DNA of 64,000 nucleotides, taken from contig JAFURZ010000006.1 in NCBI GenBank assembly GCA_017480785.1, positions 100,655 through 164,654 on the forward strand, written 5' to 3'. Source of the stretch: Bacteroidales bacterium. GTDB taxonomy: Bacteria; Bacteroidota; Bacteroidia; Bacteroidales; P3. The notes under the pieces were generated by a model. That model had not been told where the DNA came from. It did no database searches and was given only the letters and a program-made list of their open reading frames with translations. Positions within the stretch are counted from its first letter, which is position 1; each line of letters starts with the position of its first letter. Below, one piece after another: positions 52,712-60,111 of the stretch. The translations under genes were made by a program, and so were the position numbers.

Positions 52712-53398
52712 ATGAAACGGACGATAGTCATTATGCTGCTCCTGCTCTCGGCGCTGGCAGCCCAGGCACAGGAAGAATTTGAAGAGGACAGCGTGCTGAT
52801 TTCGGGCACGGTGGTCAACCGCATGACGGGCCAGCCGGAGCCCTACACCATAGTGCGCCTGATGCAGGCGGGAGCGCTGCGGGCGGCGGCATGGTGCGAC
52901 AGCACGGGCAGCTTCGGCGACCTGTTGCTGCCCGTGGGGGGCTACTTGCTTGAGGTGCAGGTACAGGGCGTCACGCTCTACCAGGCCGACCTCTTGCTGC
53001 AGCAGGATGCCAACCTCAGCATCGGCGTCATCACCGACACACTGCGCATGGTCGACCTGCGCGAGGTGCGTGTGACGGCTCTGCGCCACCTGTTGGGGTC
53101 GCGCTACATCGCCTCGCCCGACGACGTGCGCCTCTGGAACATGCTCTACCGCAACGGAGGAGGCAGCCACGAGGCCGCGGTCGCCATCTCGCCCGATATG
53201 CAGCCCGAGATGGACATACTGGACCTTGAGAACGGGGTGGTGCGGACCCTCCTGCCCATCAGAACCCCCGCCAAGGCCCACAAGTATTTCACCCGCAACG
53301 CCGGCCTCAAGGTCGACGCCACCAACAGCGACATGAAGAACGACCTGCTCCAGAACGGCCGCATCCGCGACACGAAGGTACCCGCCAAGAAGGAATAG
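52712..53398 (+). CDS. Exported protein with carboxypeptidase-regulatory-like domain (228 aa)
   Basis: A signal peptide (MKRTIVIMLLLLSALAAQAQ, cleavage after about residue 20) is followed by an acidic stretch. A beta-sandwich segment comes next (SVLISGTVVNRMTGQPEPYT, YLLEVQVQGVTLYQADLLLQ, residues 28-95) that looks like the CarboxypepD_reg-like domain of TonB-dependent proteins. The tail (TDTLRMVDLREVRVTALRH and beyond) resembles the part just before a TonB plug, but no receptor barrel follows. Its stop codon abuts the sigma gene start, so it is the first gene of the sigma C operon. It may be a surface partner or target of that sigma factor. Confidence 0.65.
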   Translation: MKRTIVIMLLLLSALAAQAQEEFEEDSVLISGTVVNRMTGQPEPYTIVRLMQAGALRAAAWCDSTGSFGDLLLPVGGYLLEVQVQGVTLYQADLLLQQDANLSIGVITDTLRMVDLREVRVTALRHLLGSRYIASPDDVRLWNMLYRNGGGSHEAAVAISPDMQPEMDILDLENGVVRTLLPIRTPAKAHKYFTRNAGLKVDATNSDMKNDLLQNGRIRDTKVPAKKE

Positions 53399-53866
53399 AT
53401 GGACCTCCAAGCCACATACACCGCCCTCCTCTGCCGCCACCGCCAGTTGGTGTGGACGCTCTGCTGGGCGCGTGCCCGTGGCGACCGTGAGCGCTGCCGC
53501 GACCTGGTGCAGGACGTCAGCCTCTCGCTGTGGGAGCATTTCGGCAAGCTGCGTCCGGAGGCCAGCCCCTTCGAGGAACGCGCCTGGGTGGCGTGGCACA
53601 CCCGCACCGTGCTCGACCATCTGCACCGCCGCCCCTCCCCCACCCTTGTGCCGCTGCCCGACAATCTGTCCGCCAGCGAAGACCACGACCGCGAGACCCT
53701 CGACGAGCTGCTCGAGAGCCTCACCGATACCGACCGCCAGCTGGTACAGCTGCGCCTCGAAGGCTACAACGCCGACGAGATAGCCGAGCAGACAGGCCTC
53801 CGCCGCGATGCCGTCTACCAGCGCCTGCACCGCATCATTGAACGTTTACGTAAGGAGAAAAGATGA
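53399..53866 (+). CDS. ECF-type RNA polymerase sigma factor, module C
   Basis: The 155-aa protein has sigma region 2 (TALLCRHRQLVWTLCWARAR, CRDLVQDVSLSLWEHFGKLR, residues 8-60, with RTVLDHLHRRP near 75) and region 4 (QLVQLRLEGYNADEIAEQTG, DAVYQRLHRIIERLRKE, near 118-153). It begins directly after the upstream stop and overlaps the next gene by four bases. It is similar to the sigma proteins at 21820 and 56441; shared words include VYQRLHRII/IYQRYHRII with the latter. Confidence 0.88.
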   Translation: MDLQATYTALLCRHRQLVWTLCWARARGDRERCRDLVQDVSLSLWEHFGKLRPEASPFEERAWVAWHTRTVLDHLHRRPSPTLVPLPDNLSASEDHDRETLDELLESLTDTDRQLVQLRLEGYNADEIAEQTGLRRDAVYQRLHRIIERLRKEKR

Positions 53867-55071
53867 AACACGAAGAGATAGACAATTTGATTGACCGCCT
53901 GCAAGGATTTGACACCGACGAGCTGCAAAGCGCCATGAGCGACGGCTTCGACGAGTGGTGCCAGCGACGCCAGCAACGCGGCCGCACCCTGCGGCGCCTT
54001 GCTGTCGTGGCCTTGCTGCTGCTCACCTCCACGGCCCTCGCCATGTCCGTGGTGCCGCAATGGCGCCCCGCATTCTTCTCAGGAGGAGCCAAGACGCCTG
54101 TGCAGTCGGCCTGTGCACCGGCCCCCAAGCCGCAACCGCACGTCGCGCCGGTCGATACCGTCAGTGTCACCAGTAAGACCGACGCCACTGTCGACTACAC
54201 CTACTTCGGACGCTCCGAAGAGGGCTACTCCGTCACCTATGGCGTCGACTCCCGTACGCTTATCTACACCCGCCGGGTCGGCAACCGTATCATCAGCTCC
54301 TTTGTACACAATGCCTCCGACAGCCTCTTTGCCGACTCGGTGACCGACACCCTTTCGGAGCCCGTTGTCGATGGCGTGCAGGCGGCATCCGACATGCAGG
54401 AAGAGATAGTGTACGACTTCCTGTCGACCAGCCCGCAGGGCGACACGCTGCTGTTTGCCATCGTCGACTCCATGGAGCATCGGGTCAGCGTCTACAGCAA
54501 CGAGAATCGTTTCGGCCGGTGCCATGACAGCCTTGTCCTTCCCACGTGGGTCTTCCACGACGGCGAGCGCTACACGGTCACCGTCGTCGACGGCAAGGCA
54601 TTCGCCGGCTCCGCCATCCGCGCCCTCGTTCTGCCGGCCAGCGTGCAGGTGGTATCCGACAGTGCCTTCGCCGATTGCTGGCGCCTGAGGAAAGTATTGG
54701 TGCTGGGCGAGGTGCCGCCGCGGCTGGGCGCGAATGCCTTCGCCTCCATCGACCGAAAGGCGCTGCTCACCGTGCCCTGCCACACGGCCGATGTCTACGA
54801 CACAGCCTCCCGTTGGGGTGTCAGTTTCGGCTACAATATTGAGGAAGACTGCGCCGGAGTGCAGGAGGTCGAGCCACAGGTGGCCATAGTCCGTGTGGGG
54901 CGTGGCGAAATCAGCGTCAGCGGTGTCGACGAACAATGGTGGGTCTACGACCTGCGCGGCCAGCGTGTGGCCAGCCATCTCGGCGAAGGCACCGTCAAAA
55001 TCAATGTCCCCGGCACCTATGTCGTCATCGTGGGCGACCAGCTGTCGCAGAAGGTGATGGTGACCCTGTAG
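53863..55071 (+). CDS. One-TM protein with BspA-like leucine-rich ectodomain, candidate sigma C sensor
   Basis: The 402-aa protein starts with a polar cytoplasmic part (LIDRLQGFDTDELQSAMSDG, WCQRRQQRGRTLRR, residues 8-46), like the short partners of the other sigma genes. One TM segment follows (LAVVALLLLTSTALAMSVVP, 47-66). The periplasmic part holds a BspA-like leucine-rich repeat segment (AFAGSAIRALVLPASVQVVS, SAFADCWRLRKVLVLGEVPP, near 246-286). The end (WWVYDLRGQRVASHLGEGTV, NVPGTYVVIVGDQLSQKVMV) resembles a sorting-tail domain. It overlaps the sigma gene by four bases. Sensor or anti-sigma function is inferred. Confidence 0.6.
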   Translation: MKHEEIDNLIDRLQGFDTDELQSAMSDGFDEWCQRRQQRGRTLRRLAVVALLLLTSTALAMSVVPQWRPAFFSGGAKTPVQSACAPAPKPQPHVAPVDTVSVTSKTDATVDYTYFGRSEEGYSVTYGVDSRTLIYTRRVGNRIISSFVHNASDSLFADSVTDTLSEPVVDGVQAASDMQEEIVYDFLSTSPQGDTLLFAIVDSMEHRVSVYSNENRFGRCHDSLVLPTWVFHDGERYTVTVVDGKAFAGSAIRALVLPASVQVVSDSAFADCWRLRKVLVLGEVPPRLGANAFASIDRKALLTVPCHTADVYDTASRWGVSFGYNIEEDCAGVQEVEPQVAIVRVGRGEISVSGVDEQWWVYDLRGQRVASHLGEGTVKINVPGTYVVIVGDQLSQKVMVTL

Positions 55072-55101
55072 CGTCGGCGCGGCAAAGGGGCGTCGGCACG
55101 G

Positions 55102-55905
55102 CTAGCACTTGTAGTAGTCTCTCAGGATGGCCACCATCTGGTTGCCGCTGAGTATGTGTTTGATGACCGTCGAGAGCCATTGCTCGAGGTTGGCCACCAC
55201 GTTGCGCAGCGGGGGCCTCTTCATCTCCACCAGACGGGCAATGCGGCGGGCCAGCACCTCGGGCTTCAGACCCCCGTTCTCCTCCTTCTCGATGATGGCC
55301 AGCGAACGCTTGAACACGGGGCCGTAGTCGGGGTCGTCCAGCGTGGGCTGGCTGTTGCGGCGGCTGGCCGTGAAGCCCGTGGCAAAGTCGCCCGGCTCCA
55401 CCATGCACACTCGAATGCCGAACCGCGTCACCTCGGCCGCCAAGGCTTCGGTGAAGCCCTCGATGGCGAACTTCGAGGCCGAGTAGAAGCCCTGGTAGGG
55501 CAAGCCCATCAGGCCCCCCACCGAGCTCAGGTTGATAATCTTGCCCCCGTGCTGCTTCCTCATGTAGGGCAGCACGGCCTGGCTCATGTTCACGCACCCC
55601 ATGAAGTTGGTGCCCATCTGCAGGTCTATCTCCTCCTCGGTGGCCAGCTCCAGGGCGCCGCCGATGCCCACGCCGGCATTGTTGACGAGCACGTCCACCC
55701 TACCCGCTTCGGACGTTATCTGAGCCACCACGGCAGCCACCTGCTCGCGGTTGCGCACGTCGCACTGGCGATACTTGATGCCCGGGTGCTCCTGCGGTCG
55801 CCGGCAGAGGCCGTAGACCGTGTGGCCTTTGGTCGAAAGCAGTTCGGCCGTCGCCTTGCCGAAGCCCGACGAGGCGCCCGTGATGATGATTACTTGTGGA
55901 GTCAT
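55102..55905 (-). CDS. Short-chain dehydrogenase/reductase
   Basis: The ATG at 55905 (MTPQVIIITGASSGFGKATA) is chosen from the TATCTTTG box 19 bp upstream. The 267-aa protein has the NAD(P) motif TGASSGFGKA, NNAGVG near residue 82, the catalytic Ser region INLSSVGG and YSASK near 147-151. Classical SDR length. Substrate unknown; it lies alone on the minus strand between sigma modules C and B and ends 30 bp from the convergent gene. Confidence 0.9.
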   Translation of the reverse strand: MTPQVIIITGASSGFGKATAELLSTKGHTVYGLCRRPQEHPGIKYRQCDVRNREQVAAVVAQITSEAGRVDVLVNNAGVGIGGALELATEEEIDLQMGTNFMGCVNMSQAVLPYMRKQHGGKIINLSSVGGLMGLPYQGFYSASKFAIEGFTEALAAEVTRFGIRVCMVEPGDFATGFTASRRNSQPTLDDPDYGPVFKRSLAIIEKEENGGLKPEVLARRIARLVEMKRPPLRNVVANLEQWLSTVIKHILSGNQMVAILRDYYKC

Positions 55906-55924
55906 AGCTGTGTCAATTTTTTTG

Positions 55925-55932
55925 CAAAGATA
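55925..55932 (-). promoter_or_regulatory. -7 box TATCTTTG for the SDR gene
   Basis: TATCTTTG on the minus strand fits TAnnTTTG and ends 19 bp before the ATG at 55905. Confidence 0.7.
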
Positions 55933-56020
55933 CGAAAAAAAACACCACACCGGCACTTATTCGTGTGTAATATAGCCTGTAATGCCCGAAACGGCGTGTG
56001 CCGGAGGAGTCCCGGGATAC

Positions 56021-56040
56021 GTTAAATAATGTTAACCCCA
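56021..56040. repeat. GTTAAATAATGTTAA repeat, copy 1
   Basis: GTTAAATAATGTTAACCCCA lies in the gene-free region between the SDR gene and sigma module B. It is followed by GGCTAAAAAC and GAAAAAGTGAG (56050-56072), also found after the copy at 58132. The other copy is at 56363. Confidence 0.75.
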
Positions 56041-56079
56041 CCCCCGCCTGGCTAAAAACGGGGAAAAAGTGAGCCTCTG

Positions 56080-56272
56080 CTTTCCTTACTTCGGCGGCGC
56101 ATATCCAACGGCGCCGCTCTGTATTCCTCTCAACTCAATATGTCAATGAACGCTCGTCCGATGTCGCCACCGGACAGCCCCAATATAAGGCCCTTTTGCC
56201 GAAAACCCCCAAATCGACCCACGAAAGTACCCAACTTTCCCACAATAGTACCCAACTTTCCCACTCCGCCCA
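56080..56272 (-). repeat. Dispersed ~190-bp element with boxA-like site, copy 2
   Basis: Read on the minus strand, this stretch matches the element at 37738-37930 in order: a doubled GTGGGAAAGTTGGGTAC, GTGGGTCGATTT, TTCGGCAAAAGGGCCTTATA, TTCATTGACATATTGAG (56134-56150), CAGAGCG and GCCGCCGAAG. The -7 position here is TATATTGG (56180-56187). No reading frame was recognised in it. Confidence 0.65.
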
Positions 56273-56310
56273 CTTCCCTCCACGACGGCGAAAAACATCT
56301 TTTTTGAACG

Positions 56311-56350
56311 GCGAATTACTCGAATTACGCGAATGGCTACGCAGGTCGAT
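56311..56350. repeat. GGCGAATTACTCGAATT repeat near sigma B
   Basis: GGCGAATTACTCGAATTACG followed by CGAATGGCTACGCAGGTC matches words in the spacer of sigma module A (21668-21806). It lies about 95 bp upstream of the sigma B gene. Confidence 0.6.
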
Positions 56351-56362
56351 AGAACGGAGAAT

Positions 56363-56425
56363 GTTAAATAATGTTAAATCTACACCTGTCTATGTCAGAA
56401 ATCGCCCAAAAAACGTGTATAATAT
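56363..56425 (+). promoter_or_regulatory. Repeat and TATAATAT promoter upstream of sigma B
   Basis: GTTAAATAATGTTAAATC (56363-56380) is followed by GTCAGAAATCGCCC (56394-56407) and TATAATAT (56418-56425). The box is 15 bp before the sigma B ATG. The last two words match the promoter region at 52676-52707 at identical spacing. Probable promoter, perhaps read by this family of sigma factors. Confidence 0.55.
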
Positions 56426-56440
56426 AGTAAAGGGTGTTTT

Positions 56441-56935
56441 ATGAACCGCCGAGAGGAAGAAATATTAACCCTCTATGCCGAGCTGTTGCGCGACTTCCAG
56501 TCGCATCTGCTCTCCTATTGCTATCGGCATAGTCGTGACGAGGCCGATGCCGACCAGCTTCTTGTGGGCATCACTAACGCCATGCTGCGCGGCGTTCGCA
56601 CTCTGCGTCCCGACAGCAGCCCGAGCGAGCGCAACCGCTGGCTCCGGCGTTTGATGCGCCAAACCCTTGCCGACCACCGTCGCCGCCAACCCTCCTTCGT
56701 CTCGATTGACCATGCAATTGACATCGCCGTCGAAAGCGACGCCGATGCCGAGCTTGTCGAGTCGCTCCTGCAACACCTCAACCCCGACGAGCGTGCACTT
56801 CTTCAGGACCGCCTTGCCGGCTTTACCCCTTCCGAGTTGTCTGGGAGGTACAATGTCTCCGTCGATGCCATCTACCAGCGCTACCACCGGATTATTAAAA
56901 AGCTAAAAACAATATACAAACAATATTATGAATAG
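56441..56935 (+). CDS. ECF-type RNA polymerase sigma factor, module B
   Basis: The 164-aa protein has a divergent sigma region 2 (LYAELLRDFQSHLLSYCYRH, residues 10-29; LRRLMRQTLADHRRRQPS near 70) and a region 4 helix-turn-helix (LLQDRLAGFTPSELSGRYNV, DAIYQRYHRIIKKLKTIY, near 125-160). It overlaps the next gene by eight bases. It is the most divergent of the three sigma proteins, as the usual DLVQEVF block of region 2 reads DQLLVGITNAML. Confidence 0.78.
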   Translation: MNRREEEILTLYAELLRDFQSHLLSYCYRHSRDEADADQLLVGITNAMLRGVRTLRPDSSPSERNRWLRRLMRQTLADHRRRQPSFVSIDHAIDIAVESDADAELVESLLQHLNPDERALLQDRLAGFTPSELSGRYNVSVDAIYQRYHRIIKKLKTIYKQYYE

Positions 56936-57212
56936 AGAATTGCAAGACTTTCAAGACCTTGAGCTGCTGCTTCGACGCCACGCCTTCCGCGCCGACGTGA
57001 ACCGTCTGCGTGCCGGACTCTCCTCAGGCTATGCGGCTTGGAACCGCCGTCAGCACCGCGGCGACGTGCTGCGCTTTTCCGTCGCGGCCTGCTTTTTCCT
57101 GACCGCCATCGTTGTTTCCACATCCGAGGCACAGGCTGCACCATACCGCCTTCAGGGTGACCAGACCTATTCTGATTCCACTCTTTTTGTGCAGGAGGCA
57201 CTGTTGCAATGA
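56928..57212 (+). CDS. Short one-TM protein, candidate anti-sigma factor, module B (94 aa)
   Basis: The 94-aa protein has a cytoplasmic N-terminal part (FQDLELLLRRHAFRADVNRL, GLSSGYAAWNRRQHRGDVLR, residues 8-49) and one TM segment (FSVAACFFLTAIVVSTSEA, 50-68), then a short tail. The G-x-x-x-W-x-R-R-x-x-R-G pattern before the TM resembles GFDEWCQRRQQRG in the sigma C partner. It overlaps the sigma gene by eight bases and the next gene by four. No HxxxCxxC motif is present. Confidence 0.6.
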   Translation: MNRELQDFQDLELLLRRHAFRADVNRLRAGLSSGYAAWNRRQHRGDVLRFSVAACFFLTAIVVSTSEAQAAPYRLQGDQTYSDSTLFVQEALLQ

Positions 57213-57712
57213 AGCTGCGGTCGTTCATTGTCAGGATTGCAATCCCCAGCCTGATGGTCCTCCTTGGAGTTGGTTGCTGTGTGTGGTTCCATTTCCATCC
57301 ACGCCAGCTGCCGTTGAGCCAGTGCAGCGAACTCTTTCGCCAGTATTATCGCGTAGACGGCATCAACGCTTCTTATCTCAAAGAATTTTCTCTCGACGAC
57401 ACCCTCACCGTCCCGGTCACCGTTCTTACTGCTGCCGATAGTTCCATTTGGTTCACGCTGGTCCAGGAGCTCCATATTCCGGAAGTCATTATCGCGAGAA
57501 TGCAGAGCGACACCTCGGCTGTGATTTCAAAAATGACGCGCAAGGGACAGTACGACCAGCCGCCCGACAGCTCGATGGCCAACAATGAGTTGGTATTCCT
57601 CTACCCTGTCGCGAAAACCCTCTTTGTCTTCCATCTTGAATCGGAAACCCAATATGATGCTATCTTCAGCTATAAATACAGAATGCAAAAACACCCCTTA
57701 AACATTAATTAA
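57209..57712 (+). CDS. Membrane-anchored protein of sigma module B (167 aa)
   Basis: An N-terminal hydrophobic segment (IAIPSLMVLLGVGCCVWFHF, residues 10-29) is followed by a periplasmic domain. ELFRQYYRVDGINASYLKEF and LDDTLTVPVTVLTAADSSIW align with the 186-aa protein of module A (20721-21281). It overlaps the short TM gene by four bases (ATGA). The pair of paralogues at two sigma loci suggests a common sensing or effector role, not otherwise known. Confidence 0.65.
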   Translation: MKLRSFIVRIAIPSLMVLLGVGCCVWFHFHPRQLPLSQCSELFRQYYRVDGINASYLKEFSLDDTLTVPVTVLTAADSSIWFTLVQELHIPEVIIARMQSDTSAVISKMTRKGQYDQPPDSSMANNELVFLYPVAKTLFVFHLESETQYDAIFSYKYRMQKHPLNIN

Positions 57713-57714
57713 TT

Positions 57715-58131
57715 ATGAAAAAAAGAACTATTTTAGTCGCCAGTCTTGCGGTGCTCGGACTACTGGCCGCCGGTTGTCAAAAAGAAACATTGTTGAACTC
57801 CCAGAGTTCCATAGCCCAGTCCGATGCTACCTTGTGTCAGATGAATTATTCCGTTGACGGTAATACCTATTCCGTGATACTTCACGGAGACGGCGAGTTG
57901 GAACTATTGTTGCGACAGCTGAATGCCATTTCTCGTGAAGGGCACAGGGTCATAATAGCGGGAAATGCCACCTCAGCCAATCCCGTCGGGACAAAGGAAA
58001 TCCTGACGTTTACCACCACAAATGAAGATGAAATGATTGCGTGGGAGAAAGCCCGAGTCAGAGAAGGCTACACTGTGGAAGTGGTTTATGATTCAAAAAC
58101 AGGGAGATACACGGGTACGGCCGTCCGGTGA
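57715..58131 (+). CDS. Lipoprotein at end of sigma module B (138 aa)
   Basis: A lipoprotein signal ends LLAAGC (Cys21). The mature part has YSVDGNTYSVILHGDGELEL, LLRQLNAISREGHRVIIAGN and TTTNEDEMIAWEKARVREGY, with a final EVVYDSKTGRYTGTAVR. The pattern is that of a small two-layer domain with a conserved Trp; no family was recognised. It begins 2 bp after the previous stop, so it is the fourth gene of the sigma B operon. A GTTAAATAATGTTAAATC repeat begins directly after its stop. Confidence 0.7.
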   Translation: MKKRTILVASLAVLGLLAAGCQKETLLNSQSSIAQSDATLCQMNYSVDGNTYSVILHGDGELELLLRQLNAISREGHRVIIAGNATSANPVGTKEILTFTTTNEDEMIAWEKARVREGYTVEVVYDSKTGRYTGTAVR

Positions 58132-58192
58132 GTTAAATAATGTTAAATCTGCCTATGCTAGGCTAAAAACCGCAAGAAAGTGAGTATTATAT
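58132..58192 (+). promoter_or_regulatory. Repeat and TATTATAT box before the lipoprotein/barrel cluster
   Basis: GTTAAATAATGTTAAATC (58132-58149), GGCTAAAAAC (58161-58170), GAAAGTGAG and TATTATAT (58185-58192) repeat the layout found at 56021 and 56363-56425. This would start a leader of about 300 nt before the gene at 58500. Confidence 0.5.
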
Positions 58193-58499
58193 AGGCGAAA
58201 ACAGGGAATCGTCCCACAAAACCATCGAACACCATGAGGAAATTCACATAACTGAGCCTCTTGCATCGGAGGCGAAAAAAGAAGGGTGCCTATGGCAGGG
58301 GTGAGTAGAAGCTAACGACCAAAACTCCCCCTTGCCTTCCCGGCACCCAGGTGCAGAACCTGCGTCCTGCTACTAAACGTAACGCAGCAGAGCAGGCCTT
58401 ATTATATGGGATGGGAATATTTTTCCCTGCATCCCGAAACAAAAACTACATTTACCCTGGGAAGGGTTCGAAAAAAAGTTTAATTAAAAACTCAATCCA
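58193..58499 (+). other. Long gene-free leader with mini-ORF and hairpins
   Basis: The stretch holds a five-codon frame (ATG 58234 to TAA 58251) followed by a GCCTC/GAGGC hairpin (58256-58273) and an A-rich run. A 65-nt hairpin (58284-58348) comes next, then a second TTATTATATGGG box at about 58401. It looks like a regulated leader or a small RNA; no longer gene was found. Confidence 0.45.
58284..58348 (+). repeat. Dispersed hairpin element, copy 1
   Basis: GGGTGCC pairs with GGCACCC at the base, and GGCAGGGGTGAG with CTCCCCCTTGCC inside. The loop is AGAAGCTAACGACCAAAA. The hairpin at 61785-61845 has the same order of stems and a loop with CGACGACCGG. It may be a structured RNA or repeat. 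Confidence 0.6.
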
Positions 58500-59414
58500 A
58501 TGAAGACAAGAACATTATTGCTGGCAGCTGCGATAGCGGCTTTCACGCTGGTGCAATCGGGTTGTACGCCTGAACAGATGGCTCCCAATCAAGGAGCAAC
58601 ATCAGAAAACGTAATACATAAACTAGACGAAAAGGGGGAGCTGTCTTGGCTAGTTCTTACCTCAGTCGAGCAATTAGATGATGTTATTAACTTTTTAGAT
58701 AATGCTGATGCTACCGATGCGTTAGTTTTTTTTGAAAAAAGCCAAGGATACGTCTCGATGAGATCTTTCTATGGGGAGGATTATTTGGATTCTATAGGTA
58801 TTATTGATGACGTATTAACAACGTTGTTGAATCCGAAAGGGACCATTCAAATAGGAAGCAAGATAATAACACTCAATCTGATAAATGAGTATGCGATGGT
58901 GGTGGATACGAGTTTGCTTACAGATACATCATACATCAGCATGGACGAAGATTTCAATGATTTTATGGATGGTATTGTGAAGCCAGAAAAAATACATAAA
59001 TCAGCCAGTTCCGTGACAAAAGGAAGAAAACGCCTGGATTCCTTCTCCTGTAATATGCCTTTTCATAGTGTAGTGGATTATAAAATCAAGTGCATCGCTG
59101 CTGTCAATAATGGTTGGTTCAGAAGTTCTATAAAAGCCAAAATTAGTCGACGGAGTGCATGTGGAGGAGTCCCTTATCTTTCAGTTACTTCTGACAATGG
59201 CCATTACCAACTAAAAAAATCATCTGTTTCCTACACCATAAATCATGAGGAAAAAGGTGGAGTTAAAAAATCTTATGTGGCAACCGGGTATAAAGGGAGT
59301 AAACAAGTAAAGAAAGGAGACCAGTCCTACCTGTTCGTCGCTCATTTCAGAGCTTATGACGTATATGACGAACAGAGTTTGAGTATTGTTATTCCTGTAT
59401 TTGTAAATCAATAA
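58500..59414 (+). CDS. Lipoprotein of AT-rich cluster (304 aa)
   Basis: A lipoprotein signal ends VQSGC (Cys22). The mature part includes DEKGELSWLVLTSVEQLDDV, ALVFFEKSQGYVSMRSFYGE and KGTIQIGSKIITLNLINEYA, then a C-terminal beta-rich region. The middle words line up loosely with the lipoprotein at 60112 (FYNYQKNKGFVSIG; NGMFAVGDNVFKIFKQGLVY), suggesting distant paralogues. It is followed after 15 bp by a barrel-like protein. AT content is higher than most of the window. No family was recognised with confidence. Confidence 0.7.
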   Translation: MKTRTLLLAAAIAAFTLVQSGCTPEQMAPNQGATSENVIHKLDEKGELSWLVLTSVEQLDDVINFLDNADATDALVFFEKSQGYVSMRSFYGEDYLDSIGIIDDVLTTLLNPKGTIQIGSKIITLNLINEYAMVVDTSLLTDTSYISMDEDFNDFMDGIVKPEKIHKSASSVTKGRKRLDSFSCNMPFHSVVDYKIKCIAAVNNGWFRSSIKAKISRRSACGGVPYLSVTSDNGHYQLKKSSVSYTINHEEKGGVKKSYVATGYKGSKQVKKGDQSYLFVAHFRAYDVYDEQSLSIVIPVFVNQ

Positions 59415-59429
59415 AAAAAATACAATACG

Positions 59430-59996
59430 ATGAAGATGCTAGAATTGGTGACAGCATTGGCTGTAGGTGTAGTCCTGAATATACCAGCTCAGGGACAGCC
59501 CGGATCACACGTTCCATGGGGCATAGAGAATAGTGTGGGATGTGTCGCAATGAAACATGCTGTAGGCCCCTCTATGTCTGAATCATGGATTGTGGGTGGA
59601 AATGAATATTATGAGTGGGTCATGGCCGTATCGGCCAGTTACGCGATAGGATTAACGGGCGCCTCTTATAGCACAGGACAGGGTGGCTTTATCCCAAACT
59701 ATGAACTGATGACACTTGGTGCCGGTATTCGGGGTAAATTGCCTATGACTGGCAAATTGCGACTTGATGCTGTAGCTTTGGCCAATGTCGGTTTCTGGAA
59801 TGTCCACGAGCTACGCAGTAACGATGTTTTTTCGGTAGGCGTAATTACCTTCCCGGTTTCGGGGGAAATATGCCTTCGTTATCTGATGACGGAAAAGATG
59901 TCCCTGGGACTCTACCTCCGAGGCAACTGCATAATAGAGAAAAATGTAATACCGATGTTTGGTGTCGGCCTGACAACCTCGGTCCAAGTATTCTGA
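59430..59996 (+). CDS. Exported barrel-like protein of AT-rich cluster (188 aa)
   Basis: The signal peptide (MKMLELVTALAVGVVLNIPA, cut near Gly22-Gln23) is followed by alternating strands with many Gly and aromatic residues and a C-terminal Phe (TTSVQVF), as in outer-membrane barrels. It starts 15 bp after the preceding lipoprotein and probably forms a pair with it. Directly after its stop a short frame, MISFGASVHFYLF (60009), looks like one more barrel strand. Confidence 0.65.
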   Translation: MKMLELVTALAVGVVLNIPAQGQPGSHVPWGIENSVGCVAMKHAVGPSMSESWIVGGNEYYEWVMAVSASYAIGLTGASYSTGQGGFIPNYELMTLGAGIRGKLPMTGKLRLDAVALANVGFWNVHELRSNDVFSVGVITFPVSGEICLRYLMTEKMSLGLYLRGNCIIEKNVIPMFGVGLTTSVQVF

Positions 59997-60111
59997 TGTA
60001 CCAACTCCATGATTAGTTTTGGAGCTAGCGTCCATTTCTATCTGTTCAAACCTGCAATCAATATTATAACGCAGCAGGGCAAAATATTAAAATATTATAA
60101 AAAAGAGAAAA

